A stretch of DNA of 64,000 bases from contig CM037467.1 in the NCBI GenBank assembly GCA_021014325.1, forward strand, positions 4,216,001 to 4,280,000. Reading direction: 5' to 3'. Source of the stretch: Plazaster borealis. Lineage: Eukaryota > Echinodermata > Asteroidea > Forcipulatida > Labidiasteridae. The notes beneath the pieces were generated by a model. That model did no database searches. It had not been told where the DNA came from and worked only from the letters and a program-made list of their open reading frames with translations. Below, in pieces: positions 35,808-45,539 of this stretch. The position numbers and the translations under genes are program-made. Each line of letters begins with the position of its first letter. Within the stretch, counting starts at the first letter, position 1.

Positions 35808-36989
35808 ATGGGATCGAGAACAGATTTGGCTGGTCAGTTGAACCAAACACTAAGACTTTTAGACGAGGAAATACAGTCTAGAAGAGAAAGGCTGGCTGAG
35901 TTAAGGACGACACAAAGTTCCAGTGTTCCCAGCCACAGGTCTGCCCCTTCGGGTAGACTAAGACTGCCACCTCGGGACACTCCTATAGTTGTAAATGAAG
36001 TTTTAGGTGCTGGTTCTCCTAGTTTGGACACTCCTAGTACTGATTTTTGTTCATTACCACAACGTTCCAATATGCCCAATAGGACTAATGACGTACCAGT
36101 AGCTTTAAGTAGTACTTTAAGACAGCCAGGCACGGTAAAGCCAGTCGTTCAGCCAGATAATTACGATGGTAGCAAGTCATTCGAGGATTGGTTAACTAAT
36201 TTGAATTTATGTAGCCAGATAAACGGGTGGTCCTTAGACCAGAAAACTAGATTTCTAGCCGTGAGGTTGCGAGGGCCAGCCCTCCAGGTTTATACTGACT
36301 TAGCTGATTCAATTAAACTTGATTTTTCTGCAGTTGTCAATGCGTTGAAAGATCGATTTTCTCCGCAAGGACAGACAGGTCTGTATAGGGCTAAGCTTAA
36401 AGTAAGAACACGCAGGAAAAGCGAGAAGTTGCCCGAGTTAGCTAGTGATATTCGCAGACTTGTTTTTAAAGCGTACCCTGAGGTATCAGCAGAACTTAGG
36501 GAAGAGTTAGGCAGAGATCATTTTATAGAGGCATTAGACTTACCTGATGTTAGAATGCAAGTAAGAAGGACTAAACCTAGAGACCTCGGAGCTGCCCTTA
36601 CTGCGGCACTAGAAGAAGAGGCCTTTATTCAGGTTGAGTATAACAAGACTGATATGTTGCAGAGGATAGGTGCTAATGCATGTCAGAGTAAGCCAACTAC
36701 TACTAGTGCCTCATGTGATACTGAGCTACATGTACCTACTCAGGATGGTCTTAAACTTAAGGTTGAACAATTAGAACAAACTGTAAAAGAGCTTCAGACT
36801 ATTCTCAAAGAAAAGCAGTCGAGTAATAGGCTTAGACGACCTAGGGGTCCCATTGTGTGTTGGAATTATAGGCAGGAAGGCCACAGACAGTTCGAGTGTC
36901 CGTATAATGCCCCCAACCCAACCAACCCAACCAACCGCAAGTTTTCCGGAACACCTCGTCTAACGAGCAGGGAAACCAGGTGGGGCTGA
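35808..36989 (+). CDS. gag: Gag polyprotein
   Basis: A 393-residue open frame in the gag position of the element. It has an N-terminal coiled-coil-like stretch, a middle capsid-like region (FEDWLTNLN, then a Gypsy-style domain around residues 110-270), a second helical segment at 310-340 and a C-terminal basic region with a single zinc knuckle. The knuckle reads CWNYRQEGHRQFEC, so the second of the usual CCHC ligands is replaced by tyrosine. It ends at 36989, and pol continues in another frame, so a frameshift or re-initiation would be needed to make Gag-Pol. Confidence 0.85.
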   Translation: MGSRTDLAGQLNQTLRLLDEEIQSRRERLAELRTTQSSSVPSHRSAPSGRLRLPPRDTPIVVNEVLGAGSPSLDTPSTDFCSLPQRSNMPNRTNDVPVALSSTLRQPGTVKPVVQPDNYDGSKSFEDWLTNLNLCSQINGWSLDQKTRFLAVRLRGPALQVYTDLADSIKLDFSAVVNALKDRFSPQGQTGLYRAKLKVRTRRKSEKLPELASDIRRLVFKAYPEVSAELREELGRDHFIEALDLPDVRMQVRRTKPRDLGAALTAALEEEAFIQVEYNKTDMLQRIGANACQSKPTTTSASCDTELHVPTQDGLKLKVEQLEQTVKELQTILKEKQSSNRLRRPRGPIVCWNYRQEGHRQFECPYNAPNPTNPTNRKFSGTPRLTSRETRWG

Positions 36990-37014
36990 GTATGGGGCCG
37001 GTACCCAGCCAACA

Positions 37015-37569
37015 TTGAACTGTGAGGCCAAGAGTACAATTTTTGTCAGGGGTAAGGTAAATAGTGTTGATGTTAAATTTTTGTTAGATACAGGGTCATC
37101 AGTAACAATTTTACACCCACTTACTTGGGAGTTATTGCCTTTGAATGTGAGACAGACACTGCATTCTTGTAGTGAGTCCATAATAGCTGCCGAAGGTACG
37201 GCACTTAAGGTGAAGGGTTGTGCAGAAATAGTCATTAGACTCGGTAATCTTGTAAGACGTCATGCAATTTTTGTCGCACCCATTACGCAGGCTGGCATTT
37301 TGGGCTTAGATTTTCTTTCAAATCAGGGAGGAGTGTTGGATTTGCCTAAACAGAAGTTGAGGTTCGGTAAATTTGAAGTGCCAGTGACACTTGAGAATGT
37401 GGATACTGGTAACTGTTGTAGGGTTTCTGTAGCAGAAACTATTACAATCCCGTCGGGTCAGGAGGCTATAGTCCCAGGGGAAGTACATGTTCGTGCTATA
37501 GGCACACGAGGTGGGTTACTAGAACCGTCAAGATGTTATGTGACCAAAGATAATACATTAGTATGTTAA
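37015..37569 (+). CDS. pol: Pol segment 1: aspartic protease
   Basis: Retropepsin-type protease of the Gypsy element. The catalytic FLLDTGSSVTIL motif is near residue 22, and a second conserved ILGLDFLS block is near residue 95. It has no ATG start; the frame presumably opens from gag by frameshift, and TTG is simply the first upstream candidate. The frame stops at 37567-37569, just inside the segment where the reverse transcriptase frame opens (37563). Confidence 0.8.
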   Translation: MNCEAKSTIFVRGKVNSVDVKFLLDTGSSVTILHPLTWELLPLNVRQTLHSCSESIIAAEGTALKVKGCAEIVIRLGNLVRRHAIFVAPITQAGILGLDFLSNQGGVLDLPKQKLRFGKFEVPVTLENVDTGNCCRVSVAETITIPSGQEAIVPGEVHVRAIGTRGGLLEPSRCYVTKDNTLVC

Positions 37570-38537
37570 TTGGACGTACATTTGCCAATTGTGATAAAAA
37601 TAACTATGTGCCAATTAGAATGTTAAACTTGAAAACAGATGCAACTACGGTGTACAAAGGTACCCAGGTAGCAGTTTTGCAACCTGCAAGTGTAACTCAA
37701 GCTGTGGAAAACCATGAATGCACAAGTAATGGCTCAAATTCTCAGTTGGAAGAGTTGTATCAAAAAAGTTCAGAACACTTAACAGGTGAACAAAAAGTTA
37801 AGTTAAAGAACATGTTACATGATTATGACAGTGTGTTTTCAAAAGATGGGGAGCTTGGCCAAACGAATGTAGTGTATCATAACATAGAAACCTTTGATGC
37901 TAGGCCAAAACGGCAGCCTGCGCGCAGATTACCTCATCACCAACGAGCAGAGGCTCAAAAGCAGGTAGAAGACATGTTAGAAAAAGGGGTCATTTCTCCA
38001 TCCAGTAGCCCGTGGGCAAGTCCTGTCATTCTGGTTAAAAAAAAAGACGGGACCACTAGGTTTTGCATCGATTACAGAAAATTAAACGATGTCACTTATA
38101 AGGATGCATACCCGTTACCACGCGTTGATGACAGCCTTGACACACTATCTGGCTCAAAGTGGTTCTCGTCGTTAGACTTAGCTAGTGGCTATTGGCAGGT
38201 TGAAGTTGACCCCAAAGATAAGTGTAAAACGGCTTTCACAACGGGAACTGGTTTATATGAGTTTAACATGATGCCTTTTGGCCTATGTAATGCTCCGAGT
38301 ACTTTCGAAAGATTAATGGAGCGTGTCCTAGCTGGTTTACATTGGCAGACATGTTTGGTATACATTGATGATATTTTGGTATTTGCCCAGACTTTTGAAG
38401 AACACAGCTCACGACTGGGTGAAGTTTTTAGCAGGCTTTCAGCCGCAGGCCTCAAACTGAAACCAAAAAATGTTTTCTGTTTCAAAAGAAGTTTTGTATC
38501 TTGGGCACGTTGTGTCAGACCAAGGTGTGTCCACTGA
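37563..38537 (+). pseudogene. pol: Pol segment 2: reverse transcriptase (frame-broken)
   Basis: Reverse transcriptase of the element, 324 codons. Visible motifs: SSPWASPVILVKKKDGT, FCIDYRKLND, LDLASGYWQV, FGLCNAPSTFERLM and the catalytic YIDDILVF. The frame is lost at about 38485, next to an A-run, and again near 38540. After that the RNase H frame continues from about 38560. The thumb region is therefore not readable in one frame. Confidence 0.85.
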
Positions 38538-38591
38538 CCCAGAAAAACACGTAAAATACTAGACTGGCCAACGCCATGTAAGCTTGCTGAA

Positions 38592-40478
38592 GTGCGTAGT
38601 TTTCTTGGGTTATGTTCCTATTATCGACGTTTCATTCAAAATTTTGCTCTTATAGCATCACCACTTCATAAACTGACTCATAAGAACGTAGGTTTTAAAT
38701 GGACTATCGAGTGTGAACAGTCTTTTCAGGAACTTAAACGTAAGCTAACTTCTGCAAGTATTCTTACATTTCCTGACTTTTCAAAGCCTTTTATTCTAGA
38801 TACAGATGCTAGCGATAAGGGCATTGGTGGAGTTCTTTCACAAATCCAAGAAGGACAAGAGAAAGTTATAAGTTACGGAAGTCGTAAATTGACTAAAAGT
38901 GAACGAAATTACAGTGTAACAAAGAGAGAACTCCTCGCAGTTGTACATTTTGTGAAACACTTTAAACATTACTTATACGGGAGAAAATTTACCATACGCA
39001 CCGACCATGGCTCACTAAGATGGCTGTGCAATTTCAAAGATGTACAAGGCCAATTGGCCAGATGGATAGAAACTTTGAGTGCGTTTGACTATGAAATTTG
39101 TTATAGACAGGGAAGTCAACATAAAAATGCAGATTCCCTTTCAAGAATGCCATTTGAAAATGAGGATGGACCAGTGAATGTAAATGTTGTTAATGACAAA
39201 GTTAACAGTTGTTCTCTTAGTGTCTTTACAGGTTTGGACCCGGTCGGACTACGGGAGGCTCAGCGGAACGATGATGTGTTAGCACCAATCATAAAGATGA
39301 AGGAAAGTTCTGCTGAGAAACCTCCCGGAAGTCTGATTGGTGGTCTGGGCCGGGAGACTAAGGGATACTGGTATATTTGGGACCAGCTAGAGCTAGAACA
39401 AGGTATGTTGTACAGACGTTATGTTGATAATTCTTCGTCAAGTACTAAGCAGTTGGTGATTCCAAGATCATTACAAAAAGAAGTGGTGCAATTAGCACAT
39501 GATTCCAGAACTGGTGGCCATTTAGGTAGAACAAAAACCTTTAAGAAAATCCAACGTCAGTATTATTGGATAGGCTACCGTTCTTTCATAACAAACTGGA
39601 TTAGGCAGTGTGAAAAATGTGCAAAACGTAAAACACCTGCCCCCAAATTTCGAAGTTCAATGAAACCTTCCCTGGTTGGTGCCCCCTTTGAAAGGGTAGC
39701 TTTGGATATACTTGGTCCCTTGCCTCGGTCAAGAAATGGTAACCATTACATTCTGATAGTTATGGACTATTTCACAAAGTGGGCTGAGGCCTATCCTTTG
39801 AGAAATCAGGAGGCAGAAACAGTAGCCAAAGTTTTGGTTGAGCAATTTATTTGCCGTTACGGAGTTCCGTTATCCCTTCATTCAGACCAAGGTTCGAATT
39901 TCCAAAGCAAGATATTTCAATCCGTGTGCCGCCTTTTAGGAATCAATAAAACTAGGACTACTGCTTATCACCCACAGTCTGATGGTCTCGTGGAAAGATT
40001 TAATAGAACTATATTGTCTATGTTAAGCATGTATGTATGTGACGACCAAGCTGACTGGGATACACACATTCCATATGTTATGATGAGTTATCGGGCAAGT
40101 GAGCAAGAAACCACCGGAATTAGCCCAAATAGAATGATGTTTGGCAGAGAGGTAAATTTACCTCTTGATGTTTTAGTCACTCAACCAACGCCAGAAACAA
40201 GTGAAATTGTGACCCCAGAGGCATATGCATCTGAGATAGATGGTCGCATGCACAGAGCTTTTGAGATGGCACGAAATCATATACAAGGCGAGCAAAAACG
40301 TCAAAAACGCTTGTATGATGCAAAACTCAAAGGTAAACCTTACAAGGAGGGTGATAAGGTTTGGTTATTTTGCCCTAGAAGAAAAGTTGGTCTAAGTCCT
40401 AAGTTGCAATCTTTTTGGAAAGGCCCATTCATTGTCAAAAGTGTATTTCAGATGCTGTGTACAGGATTGAAAATGTAA
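38592..40478 (+). pseudogene. pol: Pol segment 3: RNase H and integrase (frame-broken at the end)
   Basis: A 628-residue frame. RNase H follows a connection region (FLGLCSYYRRFI), with the catalytic DTDASDKGIGGVLS and the TDHGSL block. Integrase then shows the HHCC zinc region (GGHLGRTKTF ... CEKCAKRK) and the DDE core (ALDILGPLP, HSDQGSNFQS, YHPQSDGLVERFN). The frame ends early at 40478, next to an A-run at about 40438, within the C-terminal integrase domain. Confidence 0.85.
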
Positions 40479-40918
40479 AAACGCACTATCGTGTGGTGGT
40501 ACATTTTGATAGGTTAAAACCGTGCTATTCAAGTACTTTTGAACAGGATCCTTCAGGCGAGAACGAAGATGGCACTACCACTGTCGATAGGCGGGATGAG
40601 GCGCCTTCAAATCTACCGACAAACCTACGAGGAGTCAGGGCTTCAGCTAACGATTCTACTGAACGGGAGGTTGAAGTAGCAGACGTGAGAGATTACACGT
40701 CAAAGGAGGATCGTGGACTTGGGGATGAGGCAGGGATAAATTTTGCCTCAGATACCCCACTCGGTAACTCAATCATCCACAACCATGACATTGAGGGAGA
40801 GGATGAATTAGAAGTTTCAGAACAACATGGCAGTGATAATTGGACCGGCCGGCCAAATCACCCGCGACGAAACCGTCAACCTCCCCGCTGGATGCAAACA
40901 GGAGATTTCGTGATCTAA
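40415..40918 (+). pseudogene. pol: Pol segment 4: integrase C-terminal tail
   Basis: Continues the integrase C-terminus in a different frame (KTHYRVVVHFDRLKPCYS), then an acidic, low-complexity tail, and ends at 40918. The overlap with segment 3 marks a frameshift rather than a separate gene. No chromodomain was recognised. Confidence 0.7.
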
Positions 40919-41159
40919 CCGAACTTGAACATTTTGATTTATGGGCTTTACATGCTACATTTTGATGGTGCTCCTTTGGGCTGCAGACCAACTGTGGACA
41001 CTTTCTTCATTTAAAAGCCTATGTAACATCTAGTAAAACAAATGTTCATTTGAACCTATCTCCATGAAGTTTTGCAAATCATCTTTGGACATTATATGAT
41101 ACCGATTGATATTAATATATATATTTTTTATTCACCATTAAGTCGTGGGGACACGCCTT

Positions 41160-41176
41160 CTGTGGGAGGAGGGTAG
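41160..41176 (+). other. Polypurine tract of the Gypsy element
   Basis: GTGGGAGGAGGGTAG lies directly before the 3' LTR, in the position for plus-strand priming. Confidence 0.7.
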
Positions 41177-41941
41177 TGTGATGGATAAAATGATTAAGAG
41201 TCATTCCAGTTTCTCAGTCGGGGAGAAGGAATGCAGTTATTGGTTATTGTCTTGTAATATTTAAGAGTCATTCCAGTTTCTCAGTCGGGGAGAAGGAATG
41301 CAGTTATTGGTTATTGTCTTGTAATATTTAAGAGTCATTCCAGTTTCTCGGTCTGGGAGAAGGAATGCAGTTATTGTCTTGTAATATTTAAGAGTCATTC
41401 CAATTTCTCGGTCTGGGAGAAGGAATGCAGTTATTTGTAATTGTCTTGTAATAATTAGACATTCCAGTTCTCCCTATCTGGGAGAAGGAATGCAGTTAAT
41501 GGTTATTGTTAATCTTACAGACCACTCTAATAAAACCACTGGGCCTTAGAGCTCGGGGTGGCAGTCTTGTCCTGTGGCAGGGAGCAGGAGGTTGTGGTCG
41601 GAGGCTGGGTGTTAGTTTTTCTGTATAAAGTTGGGTTGTTTAAGTTGTATAAGTTGCAGCCAGTCATCCGACCATTATTAAGGTAATACCATTTATTTAT
41701 TTTAGTTTAGGAGTGTCCCGAAATCTTTGCTTTGCCAGACTTTGTTTAGTATTTTCCTTTGTGGCAAAAAGCCTTGTCATTTGGTATACGTTGTTTGGAT
41801 GGTCCCGTTAAGGGATAAAATATAACTATGTATCGGCATTTCGTTTCCATCTTGTTTCAATTATTCTGTTCTCGATTTCTCTTAGTGATTTTAGTTGTTC
41901 GTATTCCTAATTTCTACTGGCGGTGAATTTAATCCGCTACA
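41177..41941 (+). repeat. 3' LTR
   Basis: Same length as the 5' LTR. By eye the only difference found is in the second tandem unit (5' LTR GGACTGCAG, 3' LTR GGAATGCAG). Confidence 0.92.
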
Positions 41942-43057
41942 ATATGTAATTTTAGTTCTAAGAAAACAAAGCGATGACTCATCGATAAGGAGGCGGTTTT
42001 AAGAGGGCGAAGGAGGAGCCATAGTCATTTTAATGAATATGCATTAGCAAAGCCTTGTTCGATGTTTACGTTCGTCGTTTAATTTTTGTAAACATATGAT
42101 TGTTGGACGATATGACCGTCGCTCCAAAATAGGACAATTTTGTACCCAAAAATACGTTTTTTGTGAATAATTCAGGCATTTGTCGGTTTTTTTTAAAAGC
42201 GCAATTTGAGGGGGATATGGAATCTGAAATATCATGAACGAGGATGTTTATAACGATCCTGTATATCGCAGAAGAGAGCTAAACTTTTTTTTTCAATCGT
42301 AAATTTGTTCATGAATATGGCATTTTCTGGCATCTTTCTTCATCAAAATAGTAAGTTTGTACGTAAACAGGATCGTTTAGAATTCTTGAAAGTCCATTTT
42401 CTGCAGAAAAATTGCACATTTGTTAAAGATTTCCGTTAGCTTAGCCACCAGGCAGTACATGGTCGACCACACTAAATGCAGCCATGAGGGGTCATGAGTA
42501 ATGTAACTTGACACCGGCGTCTTCAAGATAAGAAGCCCAGCCTAGCCACACGTTGGCAATTCGGCAATTCGTTGTGTGCATTGACATGTAATGGCGTGGG
42601 GACGCTTAGCTGGTGAAGAAAACAGGTGGAGAGGCTCGACTTTTTCAGGTATTTAGTCATTCTCAGCTGTTTAGCAGTCTGCTATTTATTGTAAAATATA
42701 GTGGATGAACATGAAGGATTATTCCTGCTTGCATTATTATTTATTAATATTTTATTAGGCATCTTCCCATTATTGTGCCAAACTTACAGTAACACAACAA
42801 ATCGATGATCATGTTAATCACGAATACTACTAATTGTATTGGGGCAGTGATCATGAAATGTGAACATGGAAAGATCTACTTCCTTGTTCAATGCTTCAAC
42901 TAGGATGCTTTGCTGACTATAATTCAGATTCAGAAATGCTTGATCATCATGTATGTTGACTTTAATTTTTACAGGGGTTTTTGGGGGGGTGAATGAAGAA
43001 AAAAAATATCCCATCCTATTTTTTTAATTGTTCTAAATCATCTTCCCATTTTCTTGA

Positions 43058-43383
43058 ATGTCGGTCACTTCGTACCCTAAGCCAAGTCATACACGACTAT
43101 GACGTGACTTGGGTTGGGTACAATTGTTAAAACAACCTTCGTGTAAATTGTCATCCTCATGTTTAATGTTACTCTATTCATGATTCATTTTTTTCTTCTT
43201 TTCAAAACAATTTTTATTGAGTGGGGCCGTCCACATTTTTTTCTTCTTTTCAAAACAATTTTATTGATTCGGCGGCCACATGACTCAGACAATTGAGGTA
43301 CGAAGTGACTTCGCCACGGGTACGAAGTGACCTGGGTATGATATTTTGGGTGCGAAGTGACTTGAGTAAGAAGTGACCGACAT
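43058..43383. mobile_element. MITE with ATGTCGGTCACTTC termini
   Basis: ATGTCGGTCACTTCGTACCC at the left is mirrored by AAGAAGTGACCGACAT at the right. Three further internal copies of GAAGTGACTT or its like lie near the right end. About 326 bp, no ORF. Confidence 0.6.
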
Positions 43384-43871
43384 CTGATTGCATCATTGCA
43401 AGATGAAAAATAAATAAGTAACCATTCTTGTAAAAATAATTGTTTGTAATTCATTAATAAATTCCTTGGACTCTTTGGGGATTAAATGAAAACACAGGTT
43501 TCGAAAAGTATATGGTTAAAAATAACAAATGTGCTGATAGCTTCGTGTTTTAATTACGGTGAAGGAAACTGGTGAACAAACCATGATGTCATCAGTATGG
43601 TACATGATGTAGTTCTATAATATTGTAAGCTCGGTTAATACTTGACGAGAAAGCAAATACAAAGCAAATTTTTTGATGCAAACAAAACAGGGTTTTTTCT
43701 TATTGTGACACAAGGAAATTTGCCTCACTTTCGCAATTTGCTTGAGAAAGAAAATTATAAGTGAAAAACCAAAGAATCGCAGTGTTTCAAATTATTTAAA
43801 GTCAACATTTTTTTTCAATTCCTATATGCACATTTTCTTAAAAGGAGAAATTTACAGCTGTTTTTTGTACC

Positions 43872-43950
43872 ATAATCTTTGACGTATAAGCCGCATAATA
43901 TATTGATTTTGATCTTCAAAAATGTTGCGGCTTATACGCTAAAGATTAAG
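43872..43950. repeat. Small inverted repeat of about 80 bp
   Basis: TAATCTTTGACGTATAAGCC on the left faces GGCTTATACGCTAAAGATTA on the right. Could be a tiny MITE or a hairpin. Confidence 0.55.
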
Positions 43951-44064
43951 ATACAAATTTATTGTTTACACTTGAGAAAATGACAAGTTCTTTATTGAAA
44001 TTTGTGGTTATGTGGAAATTAATAAAATAAATTTTTTTTTTAAAAGGCAGCGGGTGGTGCGTAG

Positions 44065-45410
44065 GCAGGGCTGGTCATGACCCAATGAGACTCAATGACA
44101 GACTGCAGAATATCCACCTCTTCATGCAGTCCTCGGACATCATGCCGGAGGGTGATGAGATTGGCATGGACAGATTCCCCTCTTCCATACCCGCCATTGA
44201 ATTCTAGACCAAAGTGCCACTGTCACAGCCATGGAGTGACATGGTCTTCAAGTAGATGCATCTTCGGCATTGCATTCCCAGATGGAAAAGGAGATGCGGA
44301 TGTAAGCCAGGTAGTTGTTAATCTTTTGGCTCACAGCTGGGCCTCCCGGGACAATGCTATTTCATGGAGGGCCTTTGCTTCCGCCAACTGAAAAAAATAA
44401 TGTATGGTCAAATTTATTTCATAGAAAGCCTTGTGCACTTGATAATAAAAGCTTATCAGATTTACATTTTATGTTTATGAAAACTTACCAGATGTTCTTG
44501 TTGGTTCCACAGTGGAGTCGTTGTAAGATTGGATCTCTGCATGCACTTCCCTCCACAGGTGACATGATGGTGTCCAGAAGTTCTTTGACTTTGAGACGGA
44601 TTTCCCCATCGAAGGCCTCTGCCTGCAGATGTAATTGCCGAGCCCTTTTCAACACAGAGACGACACTATTGAAGCAGGAGCCAAGTGCTGGATTTTCTTC
44701 CTCGGTGTGATGTTCATCTCGTAGGCCAACACAGATGCCACTTGCTTGTCAAGGTCATGACATGCTTGAGGTATAACCCGAGACTGATGTGTAGTCTGAG
44801 TTGGTAGACCTGTCATAAAGGTAAATGCAATATTACCTCATATTCACTTCCATTGCATTCATTCATCTATTTTTACTCTGTTGATTTAAATACGATTTGC
44901 AAACTATTTACCTGTGTCAGCGAAATCCTTAACATGGGCTCCCTGATCACATGTGTCGAAGGTGTGTCAAAGGGCAATTGGGACAACCAACTTTGGCAAT
45001 CTAAAACATTTGTTTGATCATCCCGCCCGCCTTGTTTCCAATTTTGACACAAACCTCGTCATGTGGCATGTTGCCCTCGTACCAAGTTAGCTTGTTGGTC
45101 CTGTTAGGAAAAAAAGAGCAAATAATAATTTTAAAGGTAATATTATTATTAAATTTTGTTCTGAAAAAAAAAACCCCCAAAACTCATACAAATAAGCATC
45201 AAATTTTTGTCTTACTTCTCTTAGGCATCTAGTTGCTGTTTTACTTTAGCGATGAGGGACTTCACAGCTACACAGCGTGTTGGCTTGACGTCATCAGGGA
45301 ATGAAACGGGGAGGTTCTCGGCAATGACGATATCCGCCACGACACCTTGTTGTTGTCGATGCATGGCATTTTTGCCTTCAGTCAGAATGTTGTATCCCTT
45401 CAGCAATCGT
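44065..45410 (-). pseudogene. Decayed multi-exon transposon-type gene
   Basis: On the minus strand several coding-like blocks appear in order: CVAVKSLIAKVKQQLDA (45221-45406); TNKLTWYEGNMPHDEVCVKI with a pyrimidine-rich acceptor (about 45010-45100); a block after an acceptor near 44812 containing VYQLRLHISLGLYLK in one frame and HDLDKQVASVLAYEMN in another; a helical block with LLDTIMSPVEGS (about 44490-44700); and MHLLEDHVTPWL with ILQSVIESHWVMTSPAYAPP (44070-44260). From memory this order resembles a protein family repeated in cnidarian and echinoderm genomes and linked to mobile elements. At least one stop and one frame change are visible. Function unknown; a host gene with sequence errors is the alternative. 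Confidence 0.45.
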
Positions 45411-45539
45411 TTCTGTTCCCTGTTTCAAATTTTACATCTGATGGGGGTGTACTACTAGTACTACTTGACAATGGCTCAAAATAAGAAGTGCGGGGGTTCT
45501 AGGGCTGTCTCTCGATGGATTTTTCTGCTTCTTTTCTGT

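Larger units (their letters stand above)
34975..41941 (+). mobile_element. Ty3/Gypsy-type LTR retrotransposon, near-complete
   Basis: Two 765-bp LTRs (34975-35739 and 41177-41941) start TGTGATGG and end CTACA, and are flanked by a 4-bp ATAT target duplication (34971-34974 and 41942-41945). A primer-binding-type stretch (TGGTGGCAGCGGTGGG) follows the 5' LTR, and a purine tract (GGGAGGAGGG) precedes the 3' LTR. Order gag, protease, reverse transcriptase, RNase H, integrase identifies Ty3/Gypsy; no envelope gene was seen. Gag is open, but pol is broken in frame at four places. It sits between the two CYP20 start regions. Confidence 0.93.
41946..44030. other. Spacer downstream of the Gypsy element
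   Basis: No gene recognised. It contains a MITE at 43058-43383, a duplicated block of about 40 bp inside it (TTTTTTCTTCTTTTCAAAAC twice) and a small inverted repeat at 43872-43950 (CGTATAAGCCGCA facing TGCGGCTTATACG). Confidence 0.55.

Noticed and set aside
35834..36133. 99-residue minus-strand open frame in gag
   Set aside because: Shadow of the gag frame on the other strand.
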